Origin: Planctomycetota bacterium
GTDB lineage: Bacteria > Planctomycetota > Phycisphaerae > Sedimentisphaerales > Anaerobacaceae
Assembly (NCBI GenBank): GCA_026386835.1
Contig: JAPLMV010000141.1
Coordinates: forward strand, 1 to 6,361
Length of the DNA: 6,361 nucleotides
Direction: 5' to 3'
In this document: piece after piece, positions 1 through 5,710 of the stretch
Layout: every line of letters starts with the position of its first letter
How positions within the stretch are numbered: the stretch's first letter is position 1
The notes under the pieces: model-generated
Databases searched by the model: none
Told to the model about the DNA's origin: nothing
The model's input: the letters and a program-made list of their open reading frames with translations, nothing else
Translations under genes and position numbers: made by a program

Positions 1-1046
1 AGGTGTTTTCTGATGGTTCGATCGGTCTTGCTACCAAGATACTGCTCGGCTCGCGGTCCAAGCCGGAGGGCGCCGTTCAGTCTTCTATTATTACGCAGCG
101 TTCTATCGACGTTAATGAGAACCGAGTCAAGCCTGGTGATAGTCTTGTTATCGGTGGACTGCGAAAGACGGAAAAGCGGTCTGTAGTTCGCGGTGTCCCA
201 TTCTTTCAGGATATTCCGGTGTTGGGGGTATTATTCTCGAGCAAGGATTTCGAAGAAAAGGCCGATGAGGTCATATTTATTCTCACGCCGAGCATTTCCT
301 CCGGCGGTGTTCCCTATACGGAAATGATAGAGGACGTCAAGAGAAAAAATGCCACGCCTGAATGGGACCTTGGGGTGGACAAGATGCTTAACGATCCATT
401 TGGGACAGGAGCCTATACCAAACACATAGAGCAAAAGGCAGAACAGGCCCAGTATGAGCAGTTCAAATCGGAATTGGGGAAGGTTCAGGCTGAGGAGCAG
501 GCCGATTTAGCGGCTCAGCGTGCGGATGTAGCCAAAGAGCAGGCGGCCAAAGCTGATGCAGATGCGAAAAAAGCACAGGAAGAAGCCCAAAAAGCCAGGG
601 CCGAAGCTGAAAAAGCAAAAGGCGCAGCTACATTGTCAGATGCAGAGAAGGCAAAGGCACAGGCAGAGGCATTAGCGCTAAAACAGGTGGCTGAAAAAGC
701 AGACGCCGAGGCGAAGAAAGCTAAAGAAGAAGCTGAAAAGGCGGATACTGCGGCAAAACAGGCCAGGGCGGACGCAGATGCCAAGGCCAAAGCAGAAGCC
801 GAGGCCAAGGCCAGGGCAGAAGCCGAGTCGGCGGCCAAGACGCAGGCACAGGCCGAGACCGAGAAGGCCAAACAGGAAACAGTCCAGGCGAGGTCGGAAG
901 CAGAGCAGGCCAAGGCCGAAACTGCGAAGGCCAAACAGGAAGCAGAACAGGCCAAAGCAGAAGCTGTAAAGGCAAAAGCTGAGACTGAAAAGATGAAAGC
1001 AGAACAAGAATCGCAGAAAGCCGATCCGAATAATCCGCAAAAATAG
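1..1046 (+). CDS. Secretin (type II secretion / type IV pilus outer-membrane channel), 3' part with long Ala/Lys/Glu-rich tail
   Basis: The gene is cut by the window start; the first full codon is at 3, and the GTG there is an internal valine, not a start. The visible 347 residues begin inside the secretin C-terminal core. They show V-K-P-G-D-S-L-V-I-G-G-L (42-53), then V-P-F-F-Q-D-I-P-V-L-G-V-L-F (65-78), then D-E-V-I-F-I-L-T-P-S-I (88-98). This is the end of the multimeric outer-membrane channel fold shared by GspD, PilQ and related secretins. After a linker (99-140), residues 141-340 are almost entirely Ala, Lys, Glu, Gln and Asp, resembling the helical domain of TolA, and the protein ends P-N-N-P-Q-K. 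Known secretins usually end soon after the core or carry a short pilotin-binding segment, so this tail is odd. Which system it serves cannot be told, because the N-domains lie outside the window. The core call is confident; the subtype is not. Confidence 0.87.
   Translation, partial: VFSDGSIGLATKILLGSRSKPEGAVQSSIITQRSIDVNENRVKPGDSLVIGGLRKTEKRSVVRGVPFFQDIPVLGVLFSSKDFEEKADEVIFILTPSISSGGVPYTEMIEDVKRKNATPEWDLGVDKMLNDPFGTGAYTKHIEQKAEQAQYEQFKSELGKVQAEEQADLAAQRADVAKEQAAKADADAKKAQEEAQKARAEAEKAKGAATLSDAEKAKAQAEALALKQVAEKADAEAKKAKEEAEKADTAAKQARADADAKAKAEAEAKARAEAESAAKTQAQAETEKAKQETVQARSEAEQAKAETAKAKQEAEQAKAEAVKAKAETEKMKAEQESQKADPNNPQK
423..1022 (+). repeat. Low-complexity coding tract for a TolA-like Ala/Lys/Glu-rich helical tail
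   Basis: This in-frame stretch of the secretin gene codes for about 200 residues built from variations on units such as A-E-A-E-K-A-K and E-Q-A-K-A-E-T. Units near-repeat at the protein level with variable codons (gcc/gca/gcg, aag/aaa, gag/gaa), so it is a degenerate rather than recent tandem array. Few helix breakers occur and charges alternate, which predicts a long single helix or coiled coil. The same composition produces long spurious open frames on the opposite strand. Confidence 0.8.
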
Positions 1047-1106
1047 GTATAACTCTACATCGCAGGTAAGATAGCCTGTGAATAGCAGAAAAGAAAAATA
1101 AAATAC

Positions 1107-1200
1107 AAAAATTGTTGAAGTAAGACAGACAGAATTAGAAATTAAGAATTGCGGAAATAAGACTGTCTTAACTCCGCAGCTTTTATTTTTGCATTTTAAT
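1107..1200. repeat. AT-rich palindromic intergenic element, type B, longer copy (B1)
   Basis: Bases 1107-1126 match 3844-3863 at 19 of 20 positions. From 1158 on, the sequence again follows the rpsB-tsf copy (taagactgtctta, then a ccgca box and a T-rich right arm). Between these two blocks B1 has about 37 extra bases. They include attgcggaaataagac (1148-1163), which is the exact reverse complement of 3865-3880 in the other copy. B1 therefore looks like an expanded or rearranged version. The arms pair with each other: taagacag (1121-1128) with ctgtctta (1163-1170). It fills most of the gap between the secretin gene and the small hypothetical gene. There is no coding potential in it. Confidence 0.6.
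1150..1190 (+). terminator. Candidate intrinsic terminator after the secretin gene, within element B1
   Basis: The sequence tgcgga (1150-1155) pairs with tccgca (1173-1178). Inside it, taaga (1158-1162) pairs with tctta (1166-1170), separated from the outer stem by a small internal loop. Two bases later comes a tract with nine Ts in ten (1181-1190). This is the layout of a Rho-independent terminator and would end secretin transcription about 130 bases after its stop codon. The internal loop and AT-rich inner stem make it moderate in strength. Confidence 0.5.
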
Positions 1201-1229
1201 TTTTTATCCTCTTATTTGGAAGGCAGTAT

Positions 1230-1628
1230 ATGGACAATTTGAACGTCAATAAACCCGTTTCTGAGGAAGACCGCAATAAACCAATACCTTGGGACGACGC
1301 CAATGCAGGTGTCTCGCATTCGCCTTTGAATTTAGGCGGTTCCAAGCCGTCTACTTCAACACCAAAACCTGCACCTACGCCTGCGCCTGTAACAACACCA
1401 ACAATAAAGAAGGTTGGCGCCAAGATGGTTTCTTCTCCAGAGCGAATTACAGGCATGAAAACCTTTTTTGCAAAACTGCACGTGGGCAGTATAGAGTTTA
1501 TCGACGAACAAATTATCAGTTGGCTTAGAGAAAATCCAGGCGTTATAATCAAGCAAACTAATACAACGACAGGAATGATTGTCAGCAAAGTGACAGAGCC
1601 CAACCTTATAGTTACGGTTTGGTATTAA
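1230..1628 (+). CDS. Hypothetical small protein: Pro/Thr-rich linker plus compact C-terminal domain
   Basis: A 132-residue protein that I do not recognise by name. The ATG at 1230 has a good ribosome-binding site, GGAAGG at 1218-1223, six bases upstream. Residues 1-35 are polar, with a P-I-P-W-D-D segment near 19-24. Residues 36-60 are a Pro/Thr/Ser/Ala linker (K-P-A-P-T-P-A-P type). Residues about 70-132 look like a folded domain: a helix-rich part (K-T-F-F-A-K-L-H, then I-D-E-Q-I-I-S-W-L) followed by alternating hydrophobic segments suggesting beta strands, ending L-I-V-T-V-W-Y. There is no signal peptide or membrane segment, so it is probably cytoplasmic. It follows the secretin gene by 183 bases with a possible terminator between, so a functional link is not established. 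It converges with the protease gene, leaving 42 bases between the stops. The opposite-strand frame here has no comparable start context. Confidence 0.75.
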   Translation: MDNLNVNKPVSEEDRNKPIPWDDANAGVSHSPLNLGGSKPSTSTPKPAPTPAPVTTPTIKKVGAKMVSSPERITGMKTFFAKLHVGSIEFIDEQIISWLRENPGVIIKQTNTTTGMIVSKVTEPNLIVTVWY

Positions 1629-1670
1629 AGCCAAAGAAAATTTTCACCCTTTTCCCAAGATGGAATCCTG

Positions 1671-2732
1671 TTACAGTGATTTATCTACAAGCCAATTCTG
1701 TGCAAAAAGAGCAAAATCAATTATATCCACATCGCCGTCAGGTTGGAAGTCTGCCCCGTTGCAGAATTTATTTTCACTCCCGCAATCGGTCCGTAACCAC
1801 TGATTGGCAAACTCTGGAAAATCAAGCATATTAACTTTGCAATCGCCGTTGAGGTCTCCCTGCCCCGGCCCATTACAGTCAGTAGAGGTTATTGTTTGAA
1901 TCCATGCGGCGTAGGAACTGATTCGCACCGCATCCATACGGTCAGGATCTTGCTGGAGATTTGGGTTACGATACCAGCTTTCCGCTACCGCGAGCGAGTC
2001 GCCGTGCCATTCTACTCCGCGTGTCAGCCCCACTACCGCCCAAGCAGTCCCTACTTTTATAAACCATCCGCCGCCAGAGTCATATTCGGCCGGAATTCCT
2101 TCGTATTGGGTGGCGCCCGGGTCATTAAAACGAGCAGTAATTACTTCAGATGTTCGTATACCATCAAAGGCTACATCATTGCCATCTATAATATTCGTAC
2201 ACCACCGCTGCGTATTGTTATTGTAATTTGCTCCCGTTCCCCAAGTGTAACCATACGGCGTGTTATCCCGAAAGCCGCCATAGAGAGTTATTTCCCGGCC
2301 TCGGCCGTAACCACCAATAACAATTGGATTACTTATCTCGTCGGTAGTTGTATATGGGGCAGCATAGGCAAGATTAGGGTCTGAACCATCGGTGTTTTTG
2401 AGCCGAATGAGACGGATATCGGCATTACCGGCTGTGCCGCCGGTCCACTGAGAGTTATAAATACAATTGTAGGTTACGCCGTTGATATCTACTGTTGCAG
2501 GGCTGGTACCCTGGTGGCGAGTGGTAAGAACCCATTTAGGAGAAACGACCACAAATGAGGCGTTAGTGCTCCATTTTCCAACGACAGCATTTGCCGGCTT
2601 ATCCGCCCAGGTCAGTAAGTTTGGCTCTCCGCCTTCGTGCAGAATAATGCTTAGCCCCGCAGTTGGTGCCAGCAGTACCAATACACATAAGTATATGCAG
2701 TGCCAAGCTTTATAGCCAGGCCCGGGCTTCAT
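1671..2732 (-). CDS. Exported trypsin-like serine protease with C-terminal dockerin domain
   Basis: A 353-residue protein if the ATG at 2732 is the start; a TTG one codon upstream (2735) is the alternative. The ribosome-binding site GGAAGG (complement of 2742-2747) lies nine bases before the ATG. Residues 1 to about 26 form a signal peptide, with a lysine near the start, the hydrophobic core C-I-Y-L-C-V-L-V-L-L, and A-P-T-A. The S1 peptidase triad is readable: His73 in V-L-T-T-R-H-Q-G, Asp105 in N-A-D-I-R-L-I-R-L, and Ser219 in Y-D-S-G-G-G-W-F. The usual Cys after His is Gln, and the Gly before D-S-G-G is Tyr. Near the C-terminus two dockerin-like calcium loops follow: D293-x-N295-x-D297...D304 and D328-x-Q330-x-D332...D339, each followed by an F-A-x-x-W helix. 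It should act outside the cytoplasm, with the dockerin as attachment or stability module. Substrate unknown. It is monocistronic and convergent with the small hypothetical gene. Confidence 0.85.
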   Translation of the reverse strand: MKPGPGYKAWHCIYLCVLVLLAPTAGLSIILHEGGEPNLLTWADKPANAVVGKWSTNASFVVVSPKWVLTTRHQGTSPATVDINGVTYNCIYNSQWTGGTAGNADIRLIRLKNTDGSDPNLAYAAPYTTTDEISNPIVIGGYGRGREITLYGGFRDNTPYGYTWGTGANYNNNTQRWCTNIIDGNDVAFDGIRTSEVITARFNDPGATQYEGIPAEYDSGGGWFIKVGTAWAVVGLTRGVEWHGDSLAVAESWYRNPNLQQDPDRMDAVRISSYAAWIQTITSTDCNGPGQGDLNGDCKVNMLDFPEFANQWLRTDCGSENKFCNGADFQPDGDVDIIDFALFAQNWLVDKSL

Positions 2733-2770
2733 CAAACCACACCTTCCTTTTTAGGACACATAAAAAGAAT

Positions 2771-2799
2771 ATTTTATCAGTATTCCGCATAAATTTCAA
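2771..2799 (-). promoter_or_regulatory. Sigma-70-like promoter for the dockerin protease gene
   Basis: Read on the minus strand, a -35 box TTGAAA (complement of 2794-2799) and a -10 box TAAAAT (complement of 2771-2776) are separated by exactly 17 bases. Transcription would begin near 2764, giving a leader of about 30 bases that includes the GGAAGG ribosome-binding site. Five of six consensus bases match in each box. No operator-like inverted repeat is obvious around it. Confidence 0.6.
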
Positions 2800-2855
2800 G
2801 GAAAATTAGGCTTTTTTAACGTGCGTCTAAATATTACTATATTTGGCGAAAACCC

Positions 2856-2884
2856 TTGACATATTGTTTGATTTGCCTTATTTT
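2856..2884 (+). promoter_or_regulatory. Sigma-70-like promoter for the rpsB cluster
   Basis: A perfect -35 box TTGACA (2856-2861) is followed after 17 bases by TATTTT (2879-2884), a four-of-six match to the -10 consensus. The start would be near 2891, giving a leader of about 60 bases before the GTG of rpsB. This placement also argues against any rpsB start upstream of the promoter. It points away from the protease promoter at 2771-2799, with about 57 bases between the two -35 boxes. Confidence 0.65.
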
Positions 2885-2939
2885 CTACAGTTTGGCTGTC
2901 TGTATGTTGCAGGTAGAAATAGTGTATTGGAAAAAGTTT

Positions 2940-2944
2940 GGAGG
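2940..2944 (+). promoter_or_regulatory. Ribosome-binding site GGAGG that fixes the GTG start of rpsB
   Basis: GGAGG lies six bases (all T) before the GTG at 2951. The open frame continues upstream to an ATG at 2843, but that ATG is ahead of the promoter and the extra 36 residues do not resemble any S2 N-terminus. The GTG start gives the expected N-terminal K-E-L-A-R-E-L-I-N-A-G-V-H-F-G-H. Confidence 0.8.
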
Positions 2945-2950
2945 TTTTTT

Positions 2951-3808
2951 GTGGCTAAAGAGTTAGCTCGTGAACTAATTAATGCCGGTGTGCATTTCGG
3001 TCATGGCGCAAGCCGTTGGAATCCCAAGATGGCTCCATTTATTTTCGCCAAGCGTGGGAAAATCCATATTATTGACATCAGAAAAACTTTGGCAGGTATG
3101 CTTATAGCCAAGAAGCTTCTTTCTGATGTGGTTTCATCCGGCAAGGATGTTGTGTTCGTAGGCACTAAGCGTCAGGCACAAAAAGCCGTTGAGACGGTGG
3201 CGGAAAAATGCGGTATGCACTATGTATCCCAAAGATGGCTTGGCGGAATGCTTACAAATTTTAGAACCATACGGTCCCGTTTGCAGCGTCTCGAAGAGCT
3301 CGAGGCGATGCAGGCAGGTGGAACCCTTGAGAAAGAAAGCAAGAAGCAGGCATCTCGGCTGAAACGTGAGTTGAAGAAAATAAAGTCCAACCTCGAAGGC
3401 GTGCGAAAGATGTCCCGCCTGCCTGGCGCTATTGTGGTAGTTGATGCGAGAAAGGAATATCTTGCTTTGGCAGAGGCCAAGAAGCTCGGCATTTCAACAG
3501 TCGGGATTATTGACACCGATTCTGACCCAGACAGCGTTGATGTTGTTATTCCGGCCAATGATGATTCCATCAGGGCAGTTGGTTTGCTTCTTAATGAGCT
3601 GGGAGATGCGGTGGCGACAGGTAAAACGATGGCTCCTGCTCGTCAGGAGATGATGACGAAACAGCAAAGGCCCGGTCGCATCCGCTCGAAAAGGCCAGCA
3701 TTGGCGCATGCCGGAGGCGAAAAGCCCAAAGAAGAGACTTCAGATGGGGACGAAGCGGAAAACGCATCCGAGCCTGGCCCTTCACAAAGCCAGCCAGAGC
3801 AGTCCTGA
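2951..3808 (+). CDS. rpsB: 30S ribosomal protein S2
   Basis: S2 binds the head-body junction of the small ribosomal subunit and is needed for S1 recruitment in many bacteria. The 285-residue product starts at a GTG with a strong GGAGG site. Family signatures run in order: A-G-V-H-F-G-H (12-18), R-W-N-P-K-M (22-27), F-V-G-T-K-R-Q-A-Q (79-87), Q-R-W-L-G-G-M-L-T-N-F (94-104), L-P-G-A-I-V-V-V-D (157-165) and I-P-A-N-D-D-S-I-R-A-V (200-210). The core ends near residue 225. A further 60 residues follow: first basic (R-P-G-R-I-R-S-K-R-P), then acidic and Pro/Ser/Gln-rich, without sign of a frameshift. Typical bacterial S2 is nearer 230-260 residues, so this tail is a lineage-type extension. It is first in the rpsB-tsf-pyrH-frr cluster, behind the promoter at 2856-2884. 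In other bacteria S2 represses its own operon; no matching leader structure was recognised here. Confidence 0.97.
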   Translation: MAKELARELINAGVHFGHGASRWNPKMAPFIFAKRGKIHIIDIRKTLAGMLIAKKLLSDVVSSGKDVVFVGTKRQAQKAVETVAEKCGMHYVSQRWLGGMLTNFRTIRSRLQRLEELEAMQAGGTLEKESKKQASRLKRELKKIKSNLEGVRKMSRLPGAIVVVDARKEYLALAEAKKLGISTVGIIDTDSDPDSVDVVIPANDDSIRAVGLLLNELGDAVATGKTMAPARQEMMTKQQRPGRIRSKRPALAHAGGEKPKEETSDGDEAENASEPGPSQSQPEQS

Positions 3809-3843
3809 AGCTATGAACGAATTTATTAAAAAAAATCAAATAT

Positions 3844-3897
3844 AAAAATTGTTGAATTAAGACTGTCTTATTTCCGCAATTTTGATTTTTCATTTTT
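3844..3897. repeat. AT-rich palindromic intergenic element, type B, compact copy (B2)
   Basis: This lies in the 134-base gap between rpsB and tsf. The core taagac-t-gtctta (3858-3870) is palindromic. Outside it aaaattg (3845-3851) pairs with caatttt (3877-3883), and gaa (3854-3856) pairs with ttc (3872-3874), giving one long hairpin with small internal loops and a T-rich right flank. The left 20 bases match 1107-1126 at 19 positions. As RNA it would form a stable hairpin between two co-transcribed genes, and it could act as a weak terminator, an mRNA end-protector, or simply be a mobile repeat remnant. Confidence 0.6.
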
Positions 3898-3898
3898 C

Positions 3899-3920
3899 AC
3901 CCCTTAGGGGTAAATTTTTT
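3899..3920 (+). terminator. Weak terminator-like hairpin before tsf
   Basis: The sequence acccc (3899-3903) pairs with ggggt (3907-3911) across a tta loop. Three As and then six Ts (3915-3920) follow. The stem is only five base pairs and the T run starts three bases late, so at most partial termination is expected. It sits between element B2 and the tsf ribosome-binding site (GGAG at 3932-3935). Confidence 0.3.
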
Positions 3921-3942
3921 ATTTTACTTTTGGAGTTTTGAG

Positions 3943-4809
3943 ATGGTGGAAATTTCAGCTGCGACAGTAATGAAACTGCGGAAAATGAGCGGGCAGGGTA
4001 TGATGGACTGCAAAGCCGCCCTTGGAGAATCCAACGGAGATATGAATAAAGCCGTTGAAATACTCAGAAAGAAGGGATTTGCCACATTGGCCAAACGTGC
4101 CGAGCGTGAGACTTCCGAGGGGTTGGTTGTCAGCAAGACCGGCAACGACGGCAAGGTCGCTGTATTGGCGACACTTTGCTGCGAGACTGACTTTGTGGCA
4201 AAGAGCGATGATTTCATCGCGGCAGCGGATGCCCTGGCTGACTATGCACTGGCTTGCCCGGAAAGTGACGGGGCAGCTAATGTCTTAAAAGCATCGATTA
4301 ACGGCAGGACATACAACGAAGTACTGACTGAAGTTGTCAGCAAAACCGGCGAAAAAATTCAGGTGGGCGATTATGTAAAGTACAAGCTCACAGGTCCTGG
4401 ACTGACAAGCGTATATGTTCATTTTAATAAAAAAGTCGGCACAATGCTTCAGATAGAGACCGGTGATGATAAGACGTCCGGTTCGGATATTTTGAAGAAA
4501 ACGGCAGCCGATATTGCAATGCATATTACCGCAACAAAACCGTTGGCGCTGGATAAAGACGGGATTTCCGCTGAGATAATCGAACAGGAAAAATCGATAG
4601 CAGCAGCCCAGATTAAAAACAAACCTGCAAACATTGTGGATAAGATAGTGGAAGGCAAGATTAATAAATTCTTTGCCGATAATTGTCTTTTGTCCCAGCC
4701 GTTCGTGAAGGACGACAGCAAATCGGTTGCGGAGATATTGTCGCAGGCAGCCAAAGAGGCCGGCGGTCAGGCGAAGATAATAAAATTTGTGCGGTTCGGT
4801 GTTGGATGA
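3943..4809 (+). CDS. tsf: Translation elongation factor Ts
   Basis: EF-Ts is the cytoplasmic guanine-nucleotide exchange factor that releases GDP from EF-Tu. The 288-residue product starts at an ATG seven bases after GGAG (3932-3935). The N-terminal UBA-like domain shows V-M-K-L-R-K-M-S-G-Q-G-M-M-D-C-K-A-A-L (9-27) and the A-V-E-I-L-R-K-K-G helix. The EF-Tu-contacting motif T-D-F-V is at 82-85 in C-E-T-D-F-V-A-K. The first core repeat has Y-V-H-F-N-K-K-V-G with a conserved His at 160. The second part contains A-D-I-A-M-H-I, then I-V-E-G-K-I-N-K-F-F and Q-P-F-V-K-D-D-S-K. It ends in the usual F-V-R-F-G-V-G. Length is normal and nothing essential is missing. Gene order after rpsB is the standard bacterial one. 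Confidence 0.97.
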   Translation: MVEISAATVMKLRKMSGQGMMDCKAALGESNGDMNKAVEILRKKGFATLAKRAERETSEGLVVSKTGNDGKVAVLATLCCETDFVAKSDDFIAAADALADYALACPESDGAANVLKASINGRTYNEVLTEVVSKTGEKIQVGDYVKYKLTGPGLTSVYVHFNKKVGTMLQIETGDDKTSGSDILKKTAADIAMHITATKPLALDKDGISAEIIEQEKSIAAAQIKNKPANIVDKIVEGKINKFFADNCLLSQPFVKDDSKSVAEILSQAAKEAGGQAKIIKFVRFGVG

Positions 4810-4900
4810 GAGTTCAAAAATTAAAATTAAAAGTGCAAAATTGTGGAATCCCGACTTCGTCGGGATAACTGTTTTAACTGCATTTTTATTTTGAATGGTA
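4809..4900. repeat. AT-rich palindromic intergenic element, type A, first copy (A1)
   Basis: The element begins at the last base of the tsf stop codon. Bases 4809-4866 match 5709-5766 at 55 of 58 positions, with differences at 4847, 4858 and 4862. The first 38 bases are identical. The centre is a perfect eight-base-pair hairpin, atcccgac (4848-4855) with gtcgggat (4859-4866) and a ttc loop. The A-rich left arm (ttcaaaa, then tgcaaaa) is mirrored by the T-rich right arm (actgcattttt, ending ttttgaa near 4893), so the whole element is an imperfect inverted repeat. No T run directly follows the hairpin, so it is not a standard terminator here. It takes up more than half of the 162-base tsf-pyrH gap. 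It contains no reading frame and no obvious target-site duplication was found. Confidence 0.75.
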
Positions 4901-4971
4901 GCTTACTTTACAAGGACTTATAGCAGTTCTTTCAATTAAATCGGTCGGTTTGAGTTATTTACTGGAAACCA

Positions 4972-5688
4972 ATGGCAAAGAGCAAATACAAGCGGGTATT
5001 GTTGAAGGTATCGGGGCAAAGTTTTTGCAGTCCAGGGGGCTTTGGAATTGACGGCCAGCAGATAGCCTCAATCGGCGAAAGAATTAAGAATATATGCCGG
5101 ATTGGGCCTCAGGTGGCCGTGGTTGTTGGCGGGGGCAATTTTCTGCGTGGTGAAAATTTTTCCGAGGTCAGCAAAATACCGCGTAACACAGCCGACTATA
5201 TGGGGATGCTGGCAACGATTATCAACGCCTGTGCGCTGCAGGAGATGTTAGAGAAACTTGGGCAGCCCACGAGAGTTCTTAGCGCAATAGAAGTTTCGGC
5301 AATATGTGAACCATTTATTCGCAGAAGAGCGATTCACCATTTTGACAAGGGCAGGGTTGTGATACTGGCCGGTGGAACGGGAAATCCTTTCTTTACCACC
5401 GACACATGTGCAGCCTTGAGGGCTGCGGAGCTTAATGTTGACCTGTTGATAAAGGCGACAAAGGTTGACGGCGTTTACAGCGACGACCCGACGAAGAATC
5501 CTGATGCTGAATTATTTACAAAATTATCTTATGAGGACGTACTGAAGAAAAACCTCAGGATAATGGATCACTCGGCAGTGAGTCTGTGCCGTGAAAATAA
5601 GATACCAATCGTCGTATTGAATATTTTCAAAGAAGGTAATATCGCAAAGGCCATTTGCGGCGAGAATGTAGGGACATTGATTTCTTAA
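4972..5688 (+). CDS. pyrH: UMP kinase (uridylate kinase)
   Basis: PyrH phosphorylates UMP to UDP with ATP in the cytoplasm, the gateway to UTP and CTP. The 238-residue protein belongs to the amino-acid-kinase fold. Visible motifs are the N-terminal phosphate-binding K12-V-S-G, the V-V-G-G-G-N-F-L-R-G loop (51-60), R71 and D75-Y-M-G-M-L-A-T for UMP binding, the signature A-G-G-T-G-N-P-F-F-T-T-D-T (133-145), and K-A-T-K-V-D-G-V-Y-S-D-D-P near the ATP site. Length is normal. The usual S-G-E-A after the lysine reads S-G-Q-S, followed by F-C-S-P-G-G-F-G-I-D. The ATG at 4972 has only a weak ribosome-binding site (GGA at 4964-4966), unlike its neighbours, but the alignment of M-A-K-S-K-Y-K-R-V-L-L-K supports it. 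UMP kinase commonly follows tsf and precedes frr. Confidence 0.97.
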   Translation: MAKSKYKRVLLKVSGQSFCSPGGFGIDGQQIASIGERIKNICRIGPQVAVVVGGGNFLRGENFSEVSKIPRNTADYMGMLATIINACALQEMLEKLGQPTRVLSAIEVSAICEPFIRRRAIHHFDKGRVVILAGGTGNPFFTTDTCAALRAAELNVDLLIKATKVDGVYSDDPTKNPDAELFTKLSYEDVLKKNLRIMDHSAVSLCRENKIPIVVLNIFKEGNIAKAICGENVGTLIS

Positions 5689-5710
5689 ACTGGCCGAGGG
5701 TCAGTTTAAG
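5684..5710 (+). other. Strong hairpin overlapping the pyrH stop codon
   Basis: Bases 5684-5695 pair with 5699-5710 over twelve base pairs, one of them G-T, with a gag loop. The pyrH stop codon (5686-5688) lies in the left arm. No T run follows, so it is not a classic intrinsic terminator. It could protect the mRNA 3' end or slow ribosomes and polymerase before element A2, whose first two bases overlap the right arm. Confidence 0.6.

Noticed and set aside
515..1040. Long minus-strand frames opposite the secretin tail
   Set aside because: They arise from the Ala/Lys/Glu codon repetition read backwards, giving Ser/Ala/Phe/Leu-rich low-complexity products with no start context or family features.
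1196..1603. Minus-strand 135-codon frame across the small hypothetical gene
   Set aside because: It has no convincing ribosome-binding site and runs into the AT-rich element; the plus-strand gene has GGAAGG well spaced and a domain-like C-terminus.
1629..1670. Bidirectional terminator between the converging hypothetical and protease genes
   Set aside because: Only a ten-base palindrome gaaaattttc (1636-1645) is present, with no stable GC stem and no proper T run.
1896..2384. Plus-strand 162-codon frame
   Set aside because: It lies opposite the dockerin protease, which has a signal peptide, triad, dockerin loops, promoter and ribosome-binding site; the plus frame has none.
2843..2950. Upstream ATG start for rpsB adding 36 residues
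   Set aside because: It lies upstream of the -35 box at 2856 and the extra residues are unlike S2; the GTG at 2951 has GGAGG.
4880..4971. Separate promoter for pyrH
   Set aside because: I tried TTGAAT, TTTACA and TTTCAA as -35 boxes; none has a good -10 box at 16-18 bases.
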